Numbered from the stretch's first letter, positions 50,001 to 58,319 are shown. The stretch is DNA of 64,000 bases from Symbiodinium natans (GCA_905221605.1 CAJNDS010002412.1:472886-536885); one strand, 5' to 3'. Notes: generated by a model from the letters alone, not told the origin. A program made the numbers and translations.

Positions 50001-53000
50001 CTTCAGGATTGTGGTGCCTCACGAATGATGCCAAATAACGACATAGCCATGGTCTTCGATGAGTCTCTTTTGTGATACCACACACTCCGCCATGAGTATA
50101 GTGGCCCAACACCAGAGCTCGCGTACTTGTACACCAATTGTTGATACCACCTCTTCGATTCACCCTCTTTGGGTATACAATCCCTTCCAAAAGCTCCTCA
50201 CAGTCCACGTAATCATACATAGACCTTTCATACATTGACTTGGCTTTTTGCTCTTCCTTTTCCAACTGTGTTCCATCCTCAGCAGTCTCACTTTTGCAGA
50301 CCAAATAAGCATTTTCATGAGGAGAACAGCAAGTCGGCCAATACTCATCACCAGGAACATTGTCCTCGACATCTGCATTTTCTTCCAGCTCCCCCAGACC
50401 CTGCATGTCATCCTCGAAAATTTCTAAAGGCGGACTCTCCCCCCGCTTGCGAAGCAAGCGCAAGGAGCCCACATGACCACGCAGTGAAGAGGCCGGGCTT
50501 TTTTCATTTAACCGATGACGAACTGGAGGATCGCGAGGCGGAGGTAAAGGAGGTCCTTCCTCATCAGCAAACCGAAGCGCCGGTTTTTTCCCCTTGAGAC
50601 GATGCTCTGGAGGAGAAGGCTCCTGTTCTTCTACCACCCCTTCCAGCTCCAATTCAGGCGGTTCCTTTATATTGGAAAAAATCGTAGTGCAGGGAAATAA
50701 CACCAGTTCATCCGGATCTTTTGCAGTCCCTTGAGCTTCCACCCAATAACCACCAGGTAGGTCATCGCATGGACCCAAAAGAAGCGCAGGCTGCGTACGA
50801 TCGACCCATTGCCGACCTTTCTTTGTTCCATCCGGACCCAGCAACTCCCACGGACGACGTTTGACTTGAATCTGAGCACCAAAAGGAAGCAATGCTTTAG
50901 GATTTAACCCCAACTCCCTTTCAGCTTTCTGCCACCGTAACATTGACCAATGGCGAGCAGCCAGTGCCCAGTACGCCGGTCCGAGTCGCGCCTCCTTTAA
51001 GAGCGACCTGACACCACGTTTGAATAAACCCACACATGCTTCAGCGCGCCCATTTGTTTGCGGGACTCCAGGATCACCAGTGGTCCTATATATCAGACGA
51101 GTTTCACAAAAGGACCGGAAGCGTGCATTGACAAACTCCCCCGCTCGATCTGAGTGGATTCTCAACACCGGATACCCATGTCTCTGCAAGCGCACCATCA
51201 TCCTTTGAACTGCCGACAAAACAGTTGTTTGCTGTTTATCCACAATCGGCTCCACCATAACGAAGTTGATCATACGGACAGGTTGGGTCAAGTGGTCCTT
51301 CAGTTCCTTCCAGGATTTTTCAGAAGCTTGGATTTTCAACACCTCTGCCTCCAGAACTGGCGCAGGTTCCACCGGCGCAGAGTCTTCCTCCTCGAAGTTA
51401 GCGACTGCATCGCCTAACCATTCTCCGACACCAGCACCATCATCTGCCACCTGATCTTCCACCTCATCCGCATCTTCCTCCTTTTCTGGAGGGCGACCCA
51501 CATTGGGATCCAACATTGGAAATTGATACACACCAATAACAGCGTGTCGTGGCTTCTGCTGGTGAGCATCCTTTGAAAACTTGTATGGACCCGCTAAGTC
51601 CAATGATAAAGTGTAAGCATCCCCATGCTTTCGCCTCAAATGGCGACGCTCTTTTCCAGCAGCAGACACACAGATTTGACAATCACGTCTGAAGGGAATA
51701 TGCCCCCTTAGGCAATGGTCACGGAAGGCACGCTCCTCAGCTGTCAACCTCCGTAACGTTCCTTCTCGTTCTTCCTTTTTTGACACCATAGCTGCCCGTT
51801 CAGCATCGCTCTCATGCAACCATTGTGCCAACCTGTGACGTTTTCTTTTGACCAATCCAAACGCCCATCGCGCCCATATAGAGGATTGTCCCATACGCTC
51901 TTCCAGGGTAGAAGCGAATGTTGCTGACCACGGAACAACCACGCGAACTTGTTCTAACGATTCCCATAGTTCCATATCAGACACCAGGAAAGTCGTAGGT
52001 TTCACCAGAGCATGTCCCAACGCTCCTTGATCAAAGTGTGCAGCGTACATTCCATAACGCTCACAAAAGCTTTTCACCTCTGGCCAACTCCAGAAGGTAG
52101 GACTTGAGAGCCCTTCCTGAGAACCATCCACCAGATCCTCAGCACTCAAGACCGTTTTGCCGTTCTGAGAGAAATCTTTCCCTATGAGTTCAGGGTCCCC
52201 AGGGCTTTCCATGCCAAAGAAGACAGAACTTCCATTGATGACTTCAGCAGTTCCACACCTTGAATGCACCGCCACGTCATATAGGAAAAGCATCTTCAGA
52301 AGTAAAACACCATCCTTTTGAGCTAATTCTTGATTTGGCCAAGGAAGACTTTTTAACCCCAACCGTTCAGGCCCACAGCGTCGGCGTAATACAGGTGGAC
52401 CACCGTCTTCACCTCTCAACCTTGACACTGTCCTGCATGGAGGTCCTCCCACCACAGCAACCACCTTTCCTTCAGCCGCCAGATGCAGAAGATACTTCCA
52501 GACGCTCGAATTATGTAGGTCACCGCCTTTTGTCAAATCCAGCTCCAGTACCTCCACATCCCGACTGGGAAAATGCCATTTTTGTTTTCCCGAAAATAGG
52601 TGTACCACCACCCTTTTTGCTCGTGCCAGCCGTCTCCTTTTATGACGGTTGAAAGGCAACGCTGCAATATCTCCACGTGGCAACAGCTCCATCAGCATAT
52701 TTTCTGGTATATCCCCATAATACCACCGAAGAAATCTCCAGCATGCCTGGACGAACTCCTCCTCATTCGCTGACGCTGTCCGCGCTGCGCTTTGCAACGA
52801 CGTTTTTACAGCCACCTCGTTGTCCGTATTCGGACACCCTTGAACCATACGTGCCACCTTCAAAGCTTGCTTTGGTGAGCACCAATCCATTTCATCAATG
52901 ATCTGAAGCGCCACCTCCTTTTCCAAACAAGGGCACCCATTCAGATCACGAACGCGAAGTTCCCCCAGAACAGGATGTGAGGCTGTGCACTTGCCACCAC

Positions 53001-55191
53001 GCCACTGAACTCTGAGACCAACCAAGGCGCTCGCTTTGCCAATTGGCACTAGTGGATCTACCATTTCAGGAGTTACCAGGGTCCCACCTGGGGTAATACA
53101 CATCTCCCGAGATCCAACAGCTAAAGACACCAACACCTTTTGCTGCGGAAGCTGTTCTCCAGGACGAAGTGATCTGAGAGGATGTGATGCTCCCGAGTCC
53201 AACATGCCCATTCCCGAACACTCATTGGTGTCAGAAACCCTGGCCACATGTAGAACGCATACTCCTCGGCCTTCTCCCTGCTTCGGCAACAACGTGGCAT
53301 CCGACGAACCGACTCCACAGTCCGCCCTTCCATTCCTCCATTGAGAATGGGACCAAGACGCACGCTGCCTTTCAGCATGCAAAACCATTTTTTCAGCTGT
53401 TTTGTAATCCATAACCAAACAGCCATGTTCAAACCACAAGAGCTGGTCCAGCGAAGATTTTGCACCCACGTGACACATCCCATTGATCACCGTGAGGTTC
53501 GCCCCAAACTCCAAAATCAACCAGAGAGGGATAATCAGGGGCCCATTGTCTTCCCTAATCAACGTCCCTTTCTCTGTAATCCTCATTGCCACACCACCAA
53601 GCGCGCTTTGCACCATAACAGTAGTGTCGGGTAAACATTCCCATGGAAAAAGCGTCCGCACAAGATGCGTAGCAGCCGTATCCATCAACGCCACTCTCCT
53701 TTCCTGCTGAAACAATCCAGATCCACATAACATTCGAACACTGGGATCCCCGCTTGATGCTGCCTGCGCTGATGACAGCTTCATAGATTTCAGCACTTCC
53801 AACGCTTCAGCAAGGACTTGATTGGGTGTTGATGGTGATGAGGGACTTGCAGAACCTTTATCCAATCCCGCATTAGCTGTCTCATCTCCCCCTTCAGCTA
53901 CCTCTGCCTTTTTGGCATTTCCCCATTTCGCACCTTTGCCGCCCTTTCCCCCTTTGGGAGAATTCCCTTTAGATCTACTCCTCTCAGGGTTTGAGTCCAC
54001 ATTGGAACTTGCACCATCCTTATATGGACATTGCGGCTGCAGATGGCCAACGGCCCCACACTCAAAACATCTTCCTCGCTCAAGGGAGTCTTTGTCATGG
54101 CGGAATTTACAGCGGGCTCCGAACTTGCAACCTGCATCGGTCTTCCCATATATCCAACAGAAAGGACGTTCACCATCTCCGCTGTACCTTTTTCCTTTCC
54201 CTTTGCCTTTGTCACCCTCCTCTGTCTCGTCACCAGTTCCCTTTTGGGCCTTGTTTAACCTGGCCCTTTTCTTGGCGTCCGAGTCCTGCTTCACCTCTTG
54301 TTCACCAGCACTATGCAATAGCAGTTCAAACTCTGCCTGTAACATTTCAGCTAGTTGTGTCGCAGTTTCAGAGGTCGGCGAGTAGTCCACCCCCAATTTC
54401 TCCCGAAAGGATGCCACTCTGAAATGCACCGTAGGGTGTTTTGCCAGCAACGCGGATGATAAAGCATCCAATCCCTTGATAAGCAAGGTAGCGTCCGGCT
54501 CGGATGCTCGCAGCTCCCTTAATCGGGAACGCCATTGCGCCCATTGTCGCACTCCCTTAATAGCCTCTGAGATCGAGGTTGCTGAAGATGGTTGCACCAA
54601 GAAGTTCAACATTGTGCTGCGCTCATTTGCTCCACCTGGCTGGTAAACCGTCAGCAATTTGTAAAATATCATCACTGACCCCAACATTCGAGTGGAAACG
54701 ATCTCGGTCTTCAATCTCTCCGGAATCGCCTGTAGCAGCAAAGACACCGCTCTCTGCTCCAACAAAACATGCACAGTTTGAACCACTTTGAGCCCTTCCA
54801 GCTCAGCCTTGATGCCCAACCTTTCCAGTGGAGAAACACTCAACCATTTGGCATACGCTTGATATGCCTTTGAGTAGACGCATTGCCACCACACTCTTCC
54901 TGTATCTGTCAGCGAAGACAACATTGGTTCGATCATTGCGATCCAATCACCCAGTGCCGTCGGATTGCTTGGTGTGTAGTCTGCCAAAGTTGGAAGGCTC
55001 ATCACATGCTTCCCGAGAGCCTCCGGACGTTCGGTTCCAGAACTATCACCAGTGATTGGCATGGCACCACTGCTCCAGGAGGTAAACTGACCCTTCCACC
55101 AGGCCCTTGAGGTAGTCCATGTCCTATACCGGGCGTAACAGCTGTGAGCGGAACCTTTTCTAATTCCAACTTCCCAGCGACCATTTTCCAC
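47089..55191 (-). CDS. ORF2, Gag-Pol polyprotein with extra epigenetic-type domains (2700 aa)
   Basis: In order: Gag helical region 60-300; CCCH finger C345-x9-C355-x5-C361-x3-H365; CCHC knuckle C375-C378-H383-C388; protease-like domains at D504 (DTAA) and D665 (DSGAS); cytosine-methylt­ransferase-like domain about 858-1075 (LFSG 865-868, GGPPC 915-919, E995); integrase with H1159-H1164-C1171-C1174 and D1198, D1348, E1384 (D,D35E, with an acidic insert about 1229-1300); 2-oxoglutarate dioxygenase-like domain about 1680-1840 (H1747-x-D1749, H1815, R1824); coiled coil 1930-2020; reverse transcriptase 2025-2270 (LDISKAF D2105, YVDD 2215-2218); RNase H 2396-2540 (D2404, E2444, D2482, D2531); C-terminal tail with hydrophobic segments and a CxxC motif. 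The given start lies inside the ORF1 overlap and may not be a real initiation site. Reverse transcription and integration machinery appears complete. Confidence 0.93.
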   Translation of the reverse strand: MENGRWEVGIRKGSAHSCYARYRTWTTSRAWWKGQFTSWSSGAMPITGDSSGTERPEALGKHVMSLPTLADYTPSNPTALGDWIAMIEPMLSSLTDTGRVWWQCVYSKAYQAYAKWLSVSPLERLGIKAELEGLKVVQTVHVLLEQRAVSLLLQAIPERLKTEIVSTRMLGSVMIFYKLLTVYQPGGANERSTMLNFLVQPSSATSISEAIKGVRQWAQWRSRLRELRASEPDATLLIKGLDALSSALLAKHPTVHFRVASFREKLGVDYSPTSETATQLAEMLQAEFELLLHSAGEQEVKQDSDAKKRARLNKAQKGTGDETEEGDKGKGKGKRYSGDGERPFCWIYGKTDAGCKFGARCKFRHDKDSLERGRCFECGAVGHLQPQCPYKDGASSNVDSNPERSRSKGNSPKGGKGGKGAKWGNAKKAEVAEGGDETANAGLDKGSASPSSPSTPNQVLAEALEVLKSMKLSSAQAASSGDPSVRMLCGSGLFQQERRVALMDTAATHLVRTLFPWECLPDTTVMVQSALGGVAMRITEKGTLIREDNGPLIIPLWLILEFGANLTVINGMCHVGAKSSLDQLLWFEHGCLVMDYKTAEKMVLHAERQRASWSHSQWRNGRADCGVGSSDATLLPKQGEGRGVCVLHVARVSDTNECSGMGMLDSGASHPLRSLRPGEQLPQQKVLVSLAVGSREMCITPGGTLVTPEMVDPLVPIGKASALVGLRVQWRGGKCTASHPVLGELRVRDLNGCPCLEKEVALQIIDEMDWCSPKQALKVARMVQGCPNTDNEVAVKTSLQSAARTASANEEEFVQACWRFLRWYYGDIPENMLMELLPRGDIAALPFNRHKRRRLARAKRVVVHLFSGKQKWHFPSRDVEVLELDLTKGGDLHNSSVWKYLLHLAAEGKVVAVVGGPPCRTVSRLRGEDGGPPVLRRRCGPERLGLKSLPWPNQELAQKDGVLLLKMLFLYDVAVHSRCGTAEVINGSSVFFGMESPGDPELIGKDFSQNGKTVLSAEDLVDGSQEGLSSPTFWSWPEVKSFCERYGMYAAHFDQGALGHALVKPTTFLVSDMELWESLEQVRVVVPWSATFASTLEERMGQSSIWARWAFGLVKRKRHRLAQWLHESDAERAAMVSKKEEREGTLRRLTAEERAFRDHCLRGHIPFRRDCQICVSAAGKERRHLRRKHGDAYTLSLDLAGPYKFSKDAHQQKPRHAVIGVYQFPMLDPNVGRPPEKEEDADEVEDQVADDGAGVGEWLGDAVANFEEEDSAPVEPAPVLEAEVLKIQASEKSWKELKDHLTQPVRMINFVMVEPIVDKQQTTVLSAVQRMMVRLQRHGYPVLRIHSDRAGEFVNARFRSFCETRLIYRTTGDPGVPQTNGRAEACVGLFKRGVRSLLKEARLGPAYWALAARHWSMLRWQKAERELGLNPKALLPFGAQIQVKRRPWELLGPDGTKKGRQWVDRTQPALLLGPCDDLPGGYWVEAQGTAKDPDELVLFPCTTIFSNIKEPPELELEGVVEEQEPSPPEHRLKGKKPALRFADEEGPPLPPPRDPPVRHRLNEKSPASSLRGHVGSLRLLRKRGESPPLEIFEDDMQGLGELEENADVEDNVPGDEYWPTCCSPHENAYLVCKSETAEDGTQLEKEEQKAKSMYERSMYDYVDCEELLEGIVYPKRVNRRGGINNWCTSTRALVLGHYTHGGVCGITKETHRRPWLCRYLASFVRHHNPEAKFSALQISCNAPVSLHRDSHNEKHCCNYVCGFGDYKDGQLWVEDEKVLEEGAEVVEQSYGKKVLPGKLVDIHWNFMSFFPRKLHGPMPWKGNRVSLTGYTPVFMERLSYKDRCYLLQCKFPLPEPQAEEGEKRKWLKMTLKETSLDDLAEEVDYAVFEAHQWALEEHLSIRRLIAEQECCVLDEFHGSANESNGEKGSETREWLVKAKRAEEQLSKFLVKAAQVQQMVQENTALEAAEEVEFLQTKTIPTQEAMQELEKWRESLSDEVTSLVKELEVVEPTTQEKLDKLAEEPNAPVIEYVPSLVVFTRKQGTGRRRARICACGNFISSTAATEYEGPRSLSRHSLYAPGLDSTTFRCQVRHAAYMVWIIAGLDISKAFLTAPMNRAQREGRLVVVQPPRAAVKLGLCTKEERWIVRKALYGLAESPAAWVEWRDQRLQGMSWVSKDGQAMSFQRSNADPSLFLIMAQEKLEGTSKLVGTMGLYVDDFLMAGTMTVLREALEQIRKEWKTSEPEFCGPGCGDGFLKFLGVQIWYRNGSFFLNQEDFVRDLLNRRGYQIDETGKGSNLPMVKETPGEEEEVDIPSLRAAQGAVGEFLWVAIKTRPDLAFCTSQLSLWTSRRPRFVVKKAEEVFRYLAATPTLGLTFGAIATCEKERNEVLRYGRGVKVVESYADASFAAGENEKSHSGAVVVWGDCPVMWATQRQSTVALSTAEAELHASIEGATMIQSCTPIIAALVGTGEESLQKVLYTDSVSTCSIIQYPAGSWRTRHLRIRAAGVRSLVDRGYMVIAHLRGEYMIADLLTKLMSGQVYAKQKALWGLRLAVMMVAASLQGMAIGGEEVSTAGFFCSEEGVCKVANTSTVMVLAQGIEMVVNNSDLVAYLVAAIILWELAWCLFRRLYKWLWIKKAVVIPASATLYTTVGGNCMHASSDCDVLRYSQLRAKTLCKHCLKDGWVVNAEFLGEERAAGT

Positions 55192-56291
55192 CGATACGGA
55201 ACATCATCCACCATTGTATATCCACCCGATCCTGCTGAGTTCTCTTGCGTCGCAGTTTCCCGAGCTGAAACAAAACCGGGCTGGTTCCCCGCAGGTGCGA
55301 CAGAACCATCAACACCTGATGGCACGGAAATAATCGGAACATGTGTTAAACCAGGTGGTCCACTTGCATATCCACCACTTGCAGGACCTCCCGTGGGGTA
55401 ATTCAATGGAGGCAATCTGGAGGGTTTCTTCCCTTCAGCTACATGCATCATTGGCACTTCTTTTTCATCCTCCACTTGAACATCCCCCTTCCTGGACCCA
55501 GGCAAGGATTGAAGATCACAACCCTTTGGCAGGTCGTAGCCCTCAATAGGCAGCCATGTCCCATCAGGCAACACAGTCCAAAAACCACCCATACCATCCG
55601 TGTAGAAAACTTGTCCTGGCAGGTACTGCTTCTCTGGAGTCATTCCTAGAGGATATGCCGTGTTTGCGTCCACCACTCCAGAGCTCCGTGCCCTTGAAGC
55701 TGACCCAGATGCAGCAGAGGTATAGCTTTTTTCCTCCACCCGATGCAACCTGTTCCCCAGCTCCTTTGTCTGCACAAGCAACTCTTTCAGCGCACGCTTC
55801 ACCACCGCCATATCTTCAGTTTGCTCTTCACCACTAACATCAGGAATGAGTTCTTCGTCGGCTTGCACTCCACCAATAGTACCTCGTTCCATTTGTCCCA
55901 TTAAGCCTGACGATGGTCTCTCAACAGGTGCAGGTTCCTGACCCAAAAGGTCTTGCAGCGAAGGCGGTCTCCTCGTACCTTCACCACTCCTATCCCCTCC
56001 GCTCGCGGGAAGACTTGCCGGCCTTGATTGCCTAAGTCTCATTTCTTCTTGAGCCCGCTCGCTCCAGAAAGGATTTGCTGCTTGAACCGGAACCACTTCG
56101 TTTTCCACCTGAGGCGTTGGTTGTATCATTGCAACCTCCCTACCATCTGTCAGTGCTTGTACCATTTGTTGTCGATCTTCACCCCCATCACCACGATTTC
56201 CTTCGGCTTCATTGGCCGTTGGCGACAGTCCAGGCTCAGAGCGACGCCGCATCATGTCCATGGCGTTAAACAAACGAAAAATCTTTACCAA
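55002..56291 (-). CDS. ORF1, N-terminal Gag-like region (429 aa)
   Basis: Starts at the first ATG, about 32 nt after the 5' LTR. Low-complexity, charged N terminus; a helical segment VVKRALKELLVQTKELGNRL at about residues 163-182; then GMTPEKQYLPGQVFYTDGMG and PDGTWLPIEGY. The region toward the end reads YRWKMVAGKLELEKV. It overlaps ORF2 by at least 190 nt in a different frame; ORF2 lies in the -1 frame. The continuation ITGDSSGTERPEALGKH in ORF2 looks like the natural extension, so expression as one product needs a -1 frameshift or reflects a mutation. Assignment as Gag rests on position and the zinc fingers encoded further down in ORF2. Confidence 0.75.
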   Translation of the reverse strand: MVKIFRLFNAMDMMRRRSEPGLSPTANEAEGNRGDGGEDRQQMVQALTDGREVAMIQPTPQVENEVVPVQAANPFWSERAQEEMRLRQSRPASLPASGGDRSGEGTRRPPSLQDLLGQEPAPVERPSSGLMGQMERGTIGGVQADEELIPDVSGEEQTEDMAVVKRALKELLVQTKELGNRLHRVEEKSYTSAASGSASRARSSGVVDANTAYPLGMTPEKQYLPGQVFYTDGMGGFWTVLPDGTWLPIEGYDLPKGCDLQSLPGSRKGDVQVEDEKEVPMMHVAEGKKPSRLPPLNYPTGGPASGGYASGPPGLTHVPIISVPSGVDGSVAPAGNQPGFVSARETATQENSAGSGGYTMVDDVPYRWKMVAGKLELEKVPLTAVTPGIGHGLPQGPGGRVSLPPGAVVPCQSLVIVLEPNVRRLSGSM

Positions 56292-56308
56292 TTCCGCAGG
56301 AAGCCTAA

Positions 56309-56323
56309 CTTGGGCTCATAACC
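56309..56323 (-). other. Primer-binding site, half-tRNA type
   Basis: Immediately inside the 5' LTR the sense strand reads GGTTATGAGCCCAAG. Its complement CTTGGGCTCATAACC looks like the anticodon loop (CAT) of an initiator tRNA-Met, not a tRNA 3' end. Priming from a cleaved half tRNA is known for Drosophila copia and Ty5. Confidence 0.75.
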
Positions 56324-56552
56324 TTCGGGGGGCAACCGAAGGAGGACAGGGAACAAGACAGTCAACCCCAACAGAAGCCCTTATTACCCCTGGAACAACC
56401 AACAACCGAACAACAAGACCCCAAACCAAGGGTACACTTTTTCCGAAACCTTCGACCGCTTTGGTCATGGCTTGAGCCAAAGATTACCGGGTTCATTGAC
56501 CCTTCAACTTCCAATACCAACTCCTTTCTACAATACCAATTGCAGCTCCGCA
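56324..56552 (-). repeat. 5' LTR (element sense)
   Basis: Begins TGCGGAGCTGCAATTGG and ends GGTTGCCCCCCGAA on the minus strand. It contains TTTGGCTCAAG (56,471-56,481), the last eleven bases of the dinoflagellate spliced-leader consensus. Confidence 0.95.
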
Positions 56553-56557
56553 TAGGG

Positions 56558-56800
56558 AACCCCCCCCCCCCCTAAGCCCAAAGAGTTACAACTGTGCTCA
56601 TTAGCCCCCGGAGTCCCTAAGTAGGCTAGAAGTACGCTTCTAATAGGGTTATAAGAACAAGAACCCATGAACCTCCAAGTACAAAACCACAAGCCCAGAT
56701 TGCGGTTTGGGGGTCTTAGGGACGTAGGGTTTCAGGGCTTTAGGGCTTCTTATAACTGGGGTTCTAAGTACCCATGAACCTCCAAGTATCCCAGGGTCGG
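56558..56800. mobile_element. M1 element copies downstream of the retrotransposon
   Basis: About 56,604-56,681 contains the reverse complement of M1: GCCCCCGGAGTCCCTAAGTAG and CCCATGAACCTCCAAGTAC. A second right end, AAGTACCCATGAACCTCCAA, is at about 56,766-56,785. A C run lies at 56,559-56,571. Confidence 0.65.
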
Positions 56801-56904
56801 AATCTGAGATTGGCACATGCGGTTCTCCTCAAGGCCGTCTACGGCAAAGTCGACCCAATCCTTGGTTGCTGTAGCTGTCGACAAACCCGAACCCTGATAG
56901 GTAA

Positions 56905-57250
56905 AAACCTAGACCCTAAACCCCTAAACCCCTAAACCCCAAAACCCCAAAACCCCTAAACCCCTAAACCCCTAAACCCCTAAACCCCCTAAACCCCTAA
57001 ACCCCTAAACCCCTAAACCCCTAAGCCCCTAAACCCCTAAACCCCTAAGCCGCTAAACCCCTAAACCCTAAACCCCTAAACCCCTAAATGTCTAAACCCC
57101 TAAACCCCTAAACTTGGATGGTCCGCAGACGTCTTGCATAAACCCCGAAACCCCTAAACCCCTAAACCCCTCAACCCCTAAACCCCGAAACCCCTAAACC
57201 CCTAAATCCCTATATCAACCCCTAAACCCCTAACCCTAAACCCTAAACCC
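56905..57250 (-). repeat. CCCCTAAA 8-mer array
   Basis: About forty units of CCCCTAAA with CCCCGAAA and CCCCTAAG variants and one short unique interruption at 57,112-57,140. Confidence 0.9.
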
Positions 57251-57312
57251 CTACTGAACCGTAAACCTAAACAGCCGGCCCTCAAGCCAAAAGCTGCAGG
57301 TCATCGGGACGC

Positions 57313-57447
57313 CTAATAACATCCCAAGCTCCACCCCAACATCTCCACAAAGAAAACAAAAATTGCTCGAGTGTCGCACTCCTCCGGATGCGGTACTTGG
57401 TAGGGCGTCTGCCGGGGGCCCGTGACCACGTCCCTGGCTTGAAGACT
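57313..57447 (-). CDS. Candidate exon, possibly terminal
   Basis: After CCAACAG the minus frame reads SLQARDVVTGPRQTPYQVPH then PEECDTRAIFVFFVEMLG to a TAG. A donor before the stop cannot be excluded. Other frames of the same DNA are open but less protein-like. Confidence 0.45.
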   Translation of the reverse strand, partial: SLQARDVVTGPRQTPYQVPHPEECDTRAIFVFFVEMLGWSLGCY

Positions 57448-57570
57448 CTGTTGGGGAGACAAAATTCAAGGTTCAGGGCTCACACATCAAGGGTTCAGAA
57501 CCCTAAGCCCTAAACCCTAAACCCTAAACCCTAAACCCAAAACCCAGTTCAGGTTGCAGGGTGCAAAGTC

Positions 57571-57651
57571 TGGGGTTCAAAACTGAAACTTCGCCGGCAG
57601 ACTTGGGCACAAAGGGGCTTCGGCCATGTGGCTTTACCGGCCCGCAGGCTG
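57571..57651 (+). CDS. Candidate plus-strand exon with GTAAGC donor
   Basis: The plus frame reads FKTETSPADLGTKGLRPCGF then TGPQAG and reaches G|GTAAGCG. Opposite strand also open; the donor favours plus. Confidence 0.35.
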
Positions 57652-57783
57652 GTAAGCGCCGAAGGAGTATATAGGAATTCGGTATCCCTAAACCCTAAAC
57701 CCTGAACCCTAAGCCCTAAATCCTAAACCCGAAAACCTAAACTAAGTATCCCCAAACCCTAAACCCTAAGCCCTGAGAACCAG

Positions 57784-57864
57784 TTAGTTCAGGGAGAGCT
57801 CCGGGTGGCTTTTGATCACCCAGCCAACAAAGGAATAGATGAGCTCCAGCCAGCGAAATACAGA
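57784..57864 (-). CDS. Candidate terminal exon, 26 codons plus stop
   Basis: CCTAAG|TCTGTA begins SVFRWLELIYSFVGWVIKSH then PELSLN and a TAA. The acceptor AG is part of a CCCTAAG-type unit. Amphipathic helix-like; function unknown. Confidence 0.5.
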   Translation of the reverse strand, partial: SVFRWLELIYSFVGWVIKSHPELSLN

Positions 57865-58040
57865 CTTAGGGTTTAGGGTATAGGATTTCCGGTTCAGGGT
57901 TTAGGGTTTAGGGTTTCGGGTTTAGGGCTTAGACCTTGAAAGCCGGCAACCCCCCCCCCCCCTCCCTTGCGCGCCCCTGCGGGGGGATGTCCGCAGCACC
58001 TAGGATGCCGCCGTCGGGCATGGGCTTCGGGGCCGGCTTG
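57865..58040 (-). CDS. Candidate exon and flanking tract
   Basis: About 57,965-58,040 reads KPMPDGGILGAADIPPQGRA on the minus strand. A C run (57,950-57,962) and TTTAGGG variants (57,866-57,930) separate it from the terminal exon at 57,784, with which it may be continuous. Confidence 0.4.
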
Positions 58041-58288
58041 GGGTTTAGGGTTTAGGGTTTAGGGTTTTTGTTTAGGGTGTAGGGTCTAGGGTTGGGGTTT
58101 GGGGTTTAGGGTTTAGGGTTTAGGGTTGAGGGTTGAGGGTTGAGGGTTGAGGGCTTAGGGTTTAGGGTTTAGGGTATAGGGTTTAGGGTTTAGGGTTTAG
58201 GGTTTAGGGTTTAGGGTTTAGGGTTTAGGGTTTAGGGTTTAGGGTTTAGGGTTTAGGGTTTAGGGTTTAGGGTTTAGGGTTTAGGGTC
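58041..58288 (+). repeat. TTTAGGG array with GGGTTGA variants
   Basis: About 245 bp, canonical except for a GGGTTGA block at 58,125-58,150. Confidence 0.9.
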
Positions 58289-58319
58289 TCCGGCCGGTCC
58301 GACAGCCGACATCCGAAAG

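Larger units (their letters stand above)
46675..56552 (-). mobile_element. Complete Ty1/copia-type LTR retrotransposon
   Basis: 9,878 bp, sense on the minus strand. Two 229-bp LTRs differ at one position (46,794 A against 56,443 C), so insertion is recent. A 5-bp target duplication TAGGG sits at 46,670-46,674 and 56,553-56,557, inside a TTTAGGG unit. A primer-binding site, polypurine tract, Gag-like ORF and pol ORF are present. Domain order protease-integrase-RT-RNase H defines copia; a methyltransferase-like and a dioxygenase-like domain are added. Apparently intact except for a frame change between the two ORFs. Confidence 0.97.

Noticed and set aside
47423-54422. Many plus-strand ORFs of 60-190 aa across the retrotransposon
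   Set aside because: Antisense shadows of the 2700-aa pol frame, which has clear catalytic motifs.
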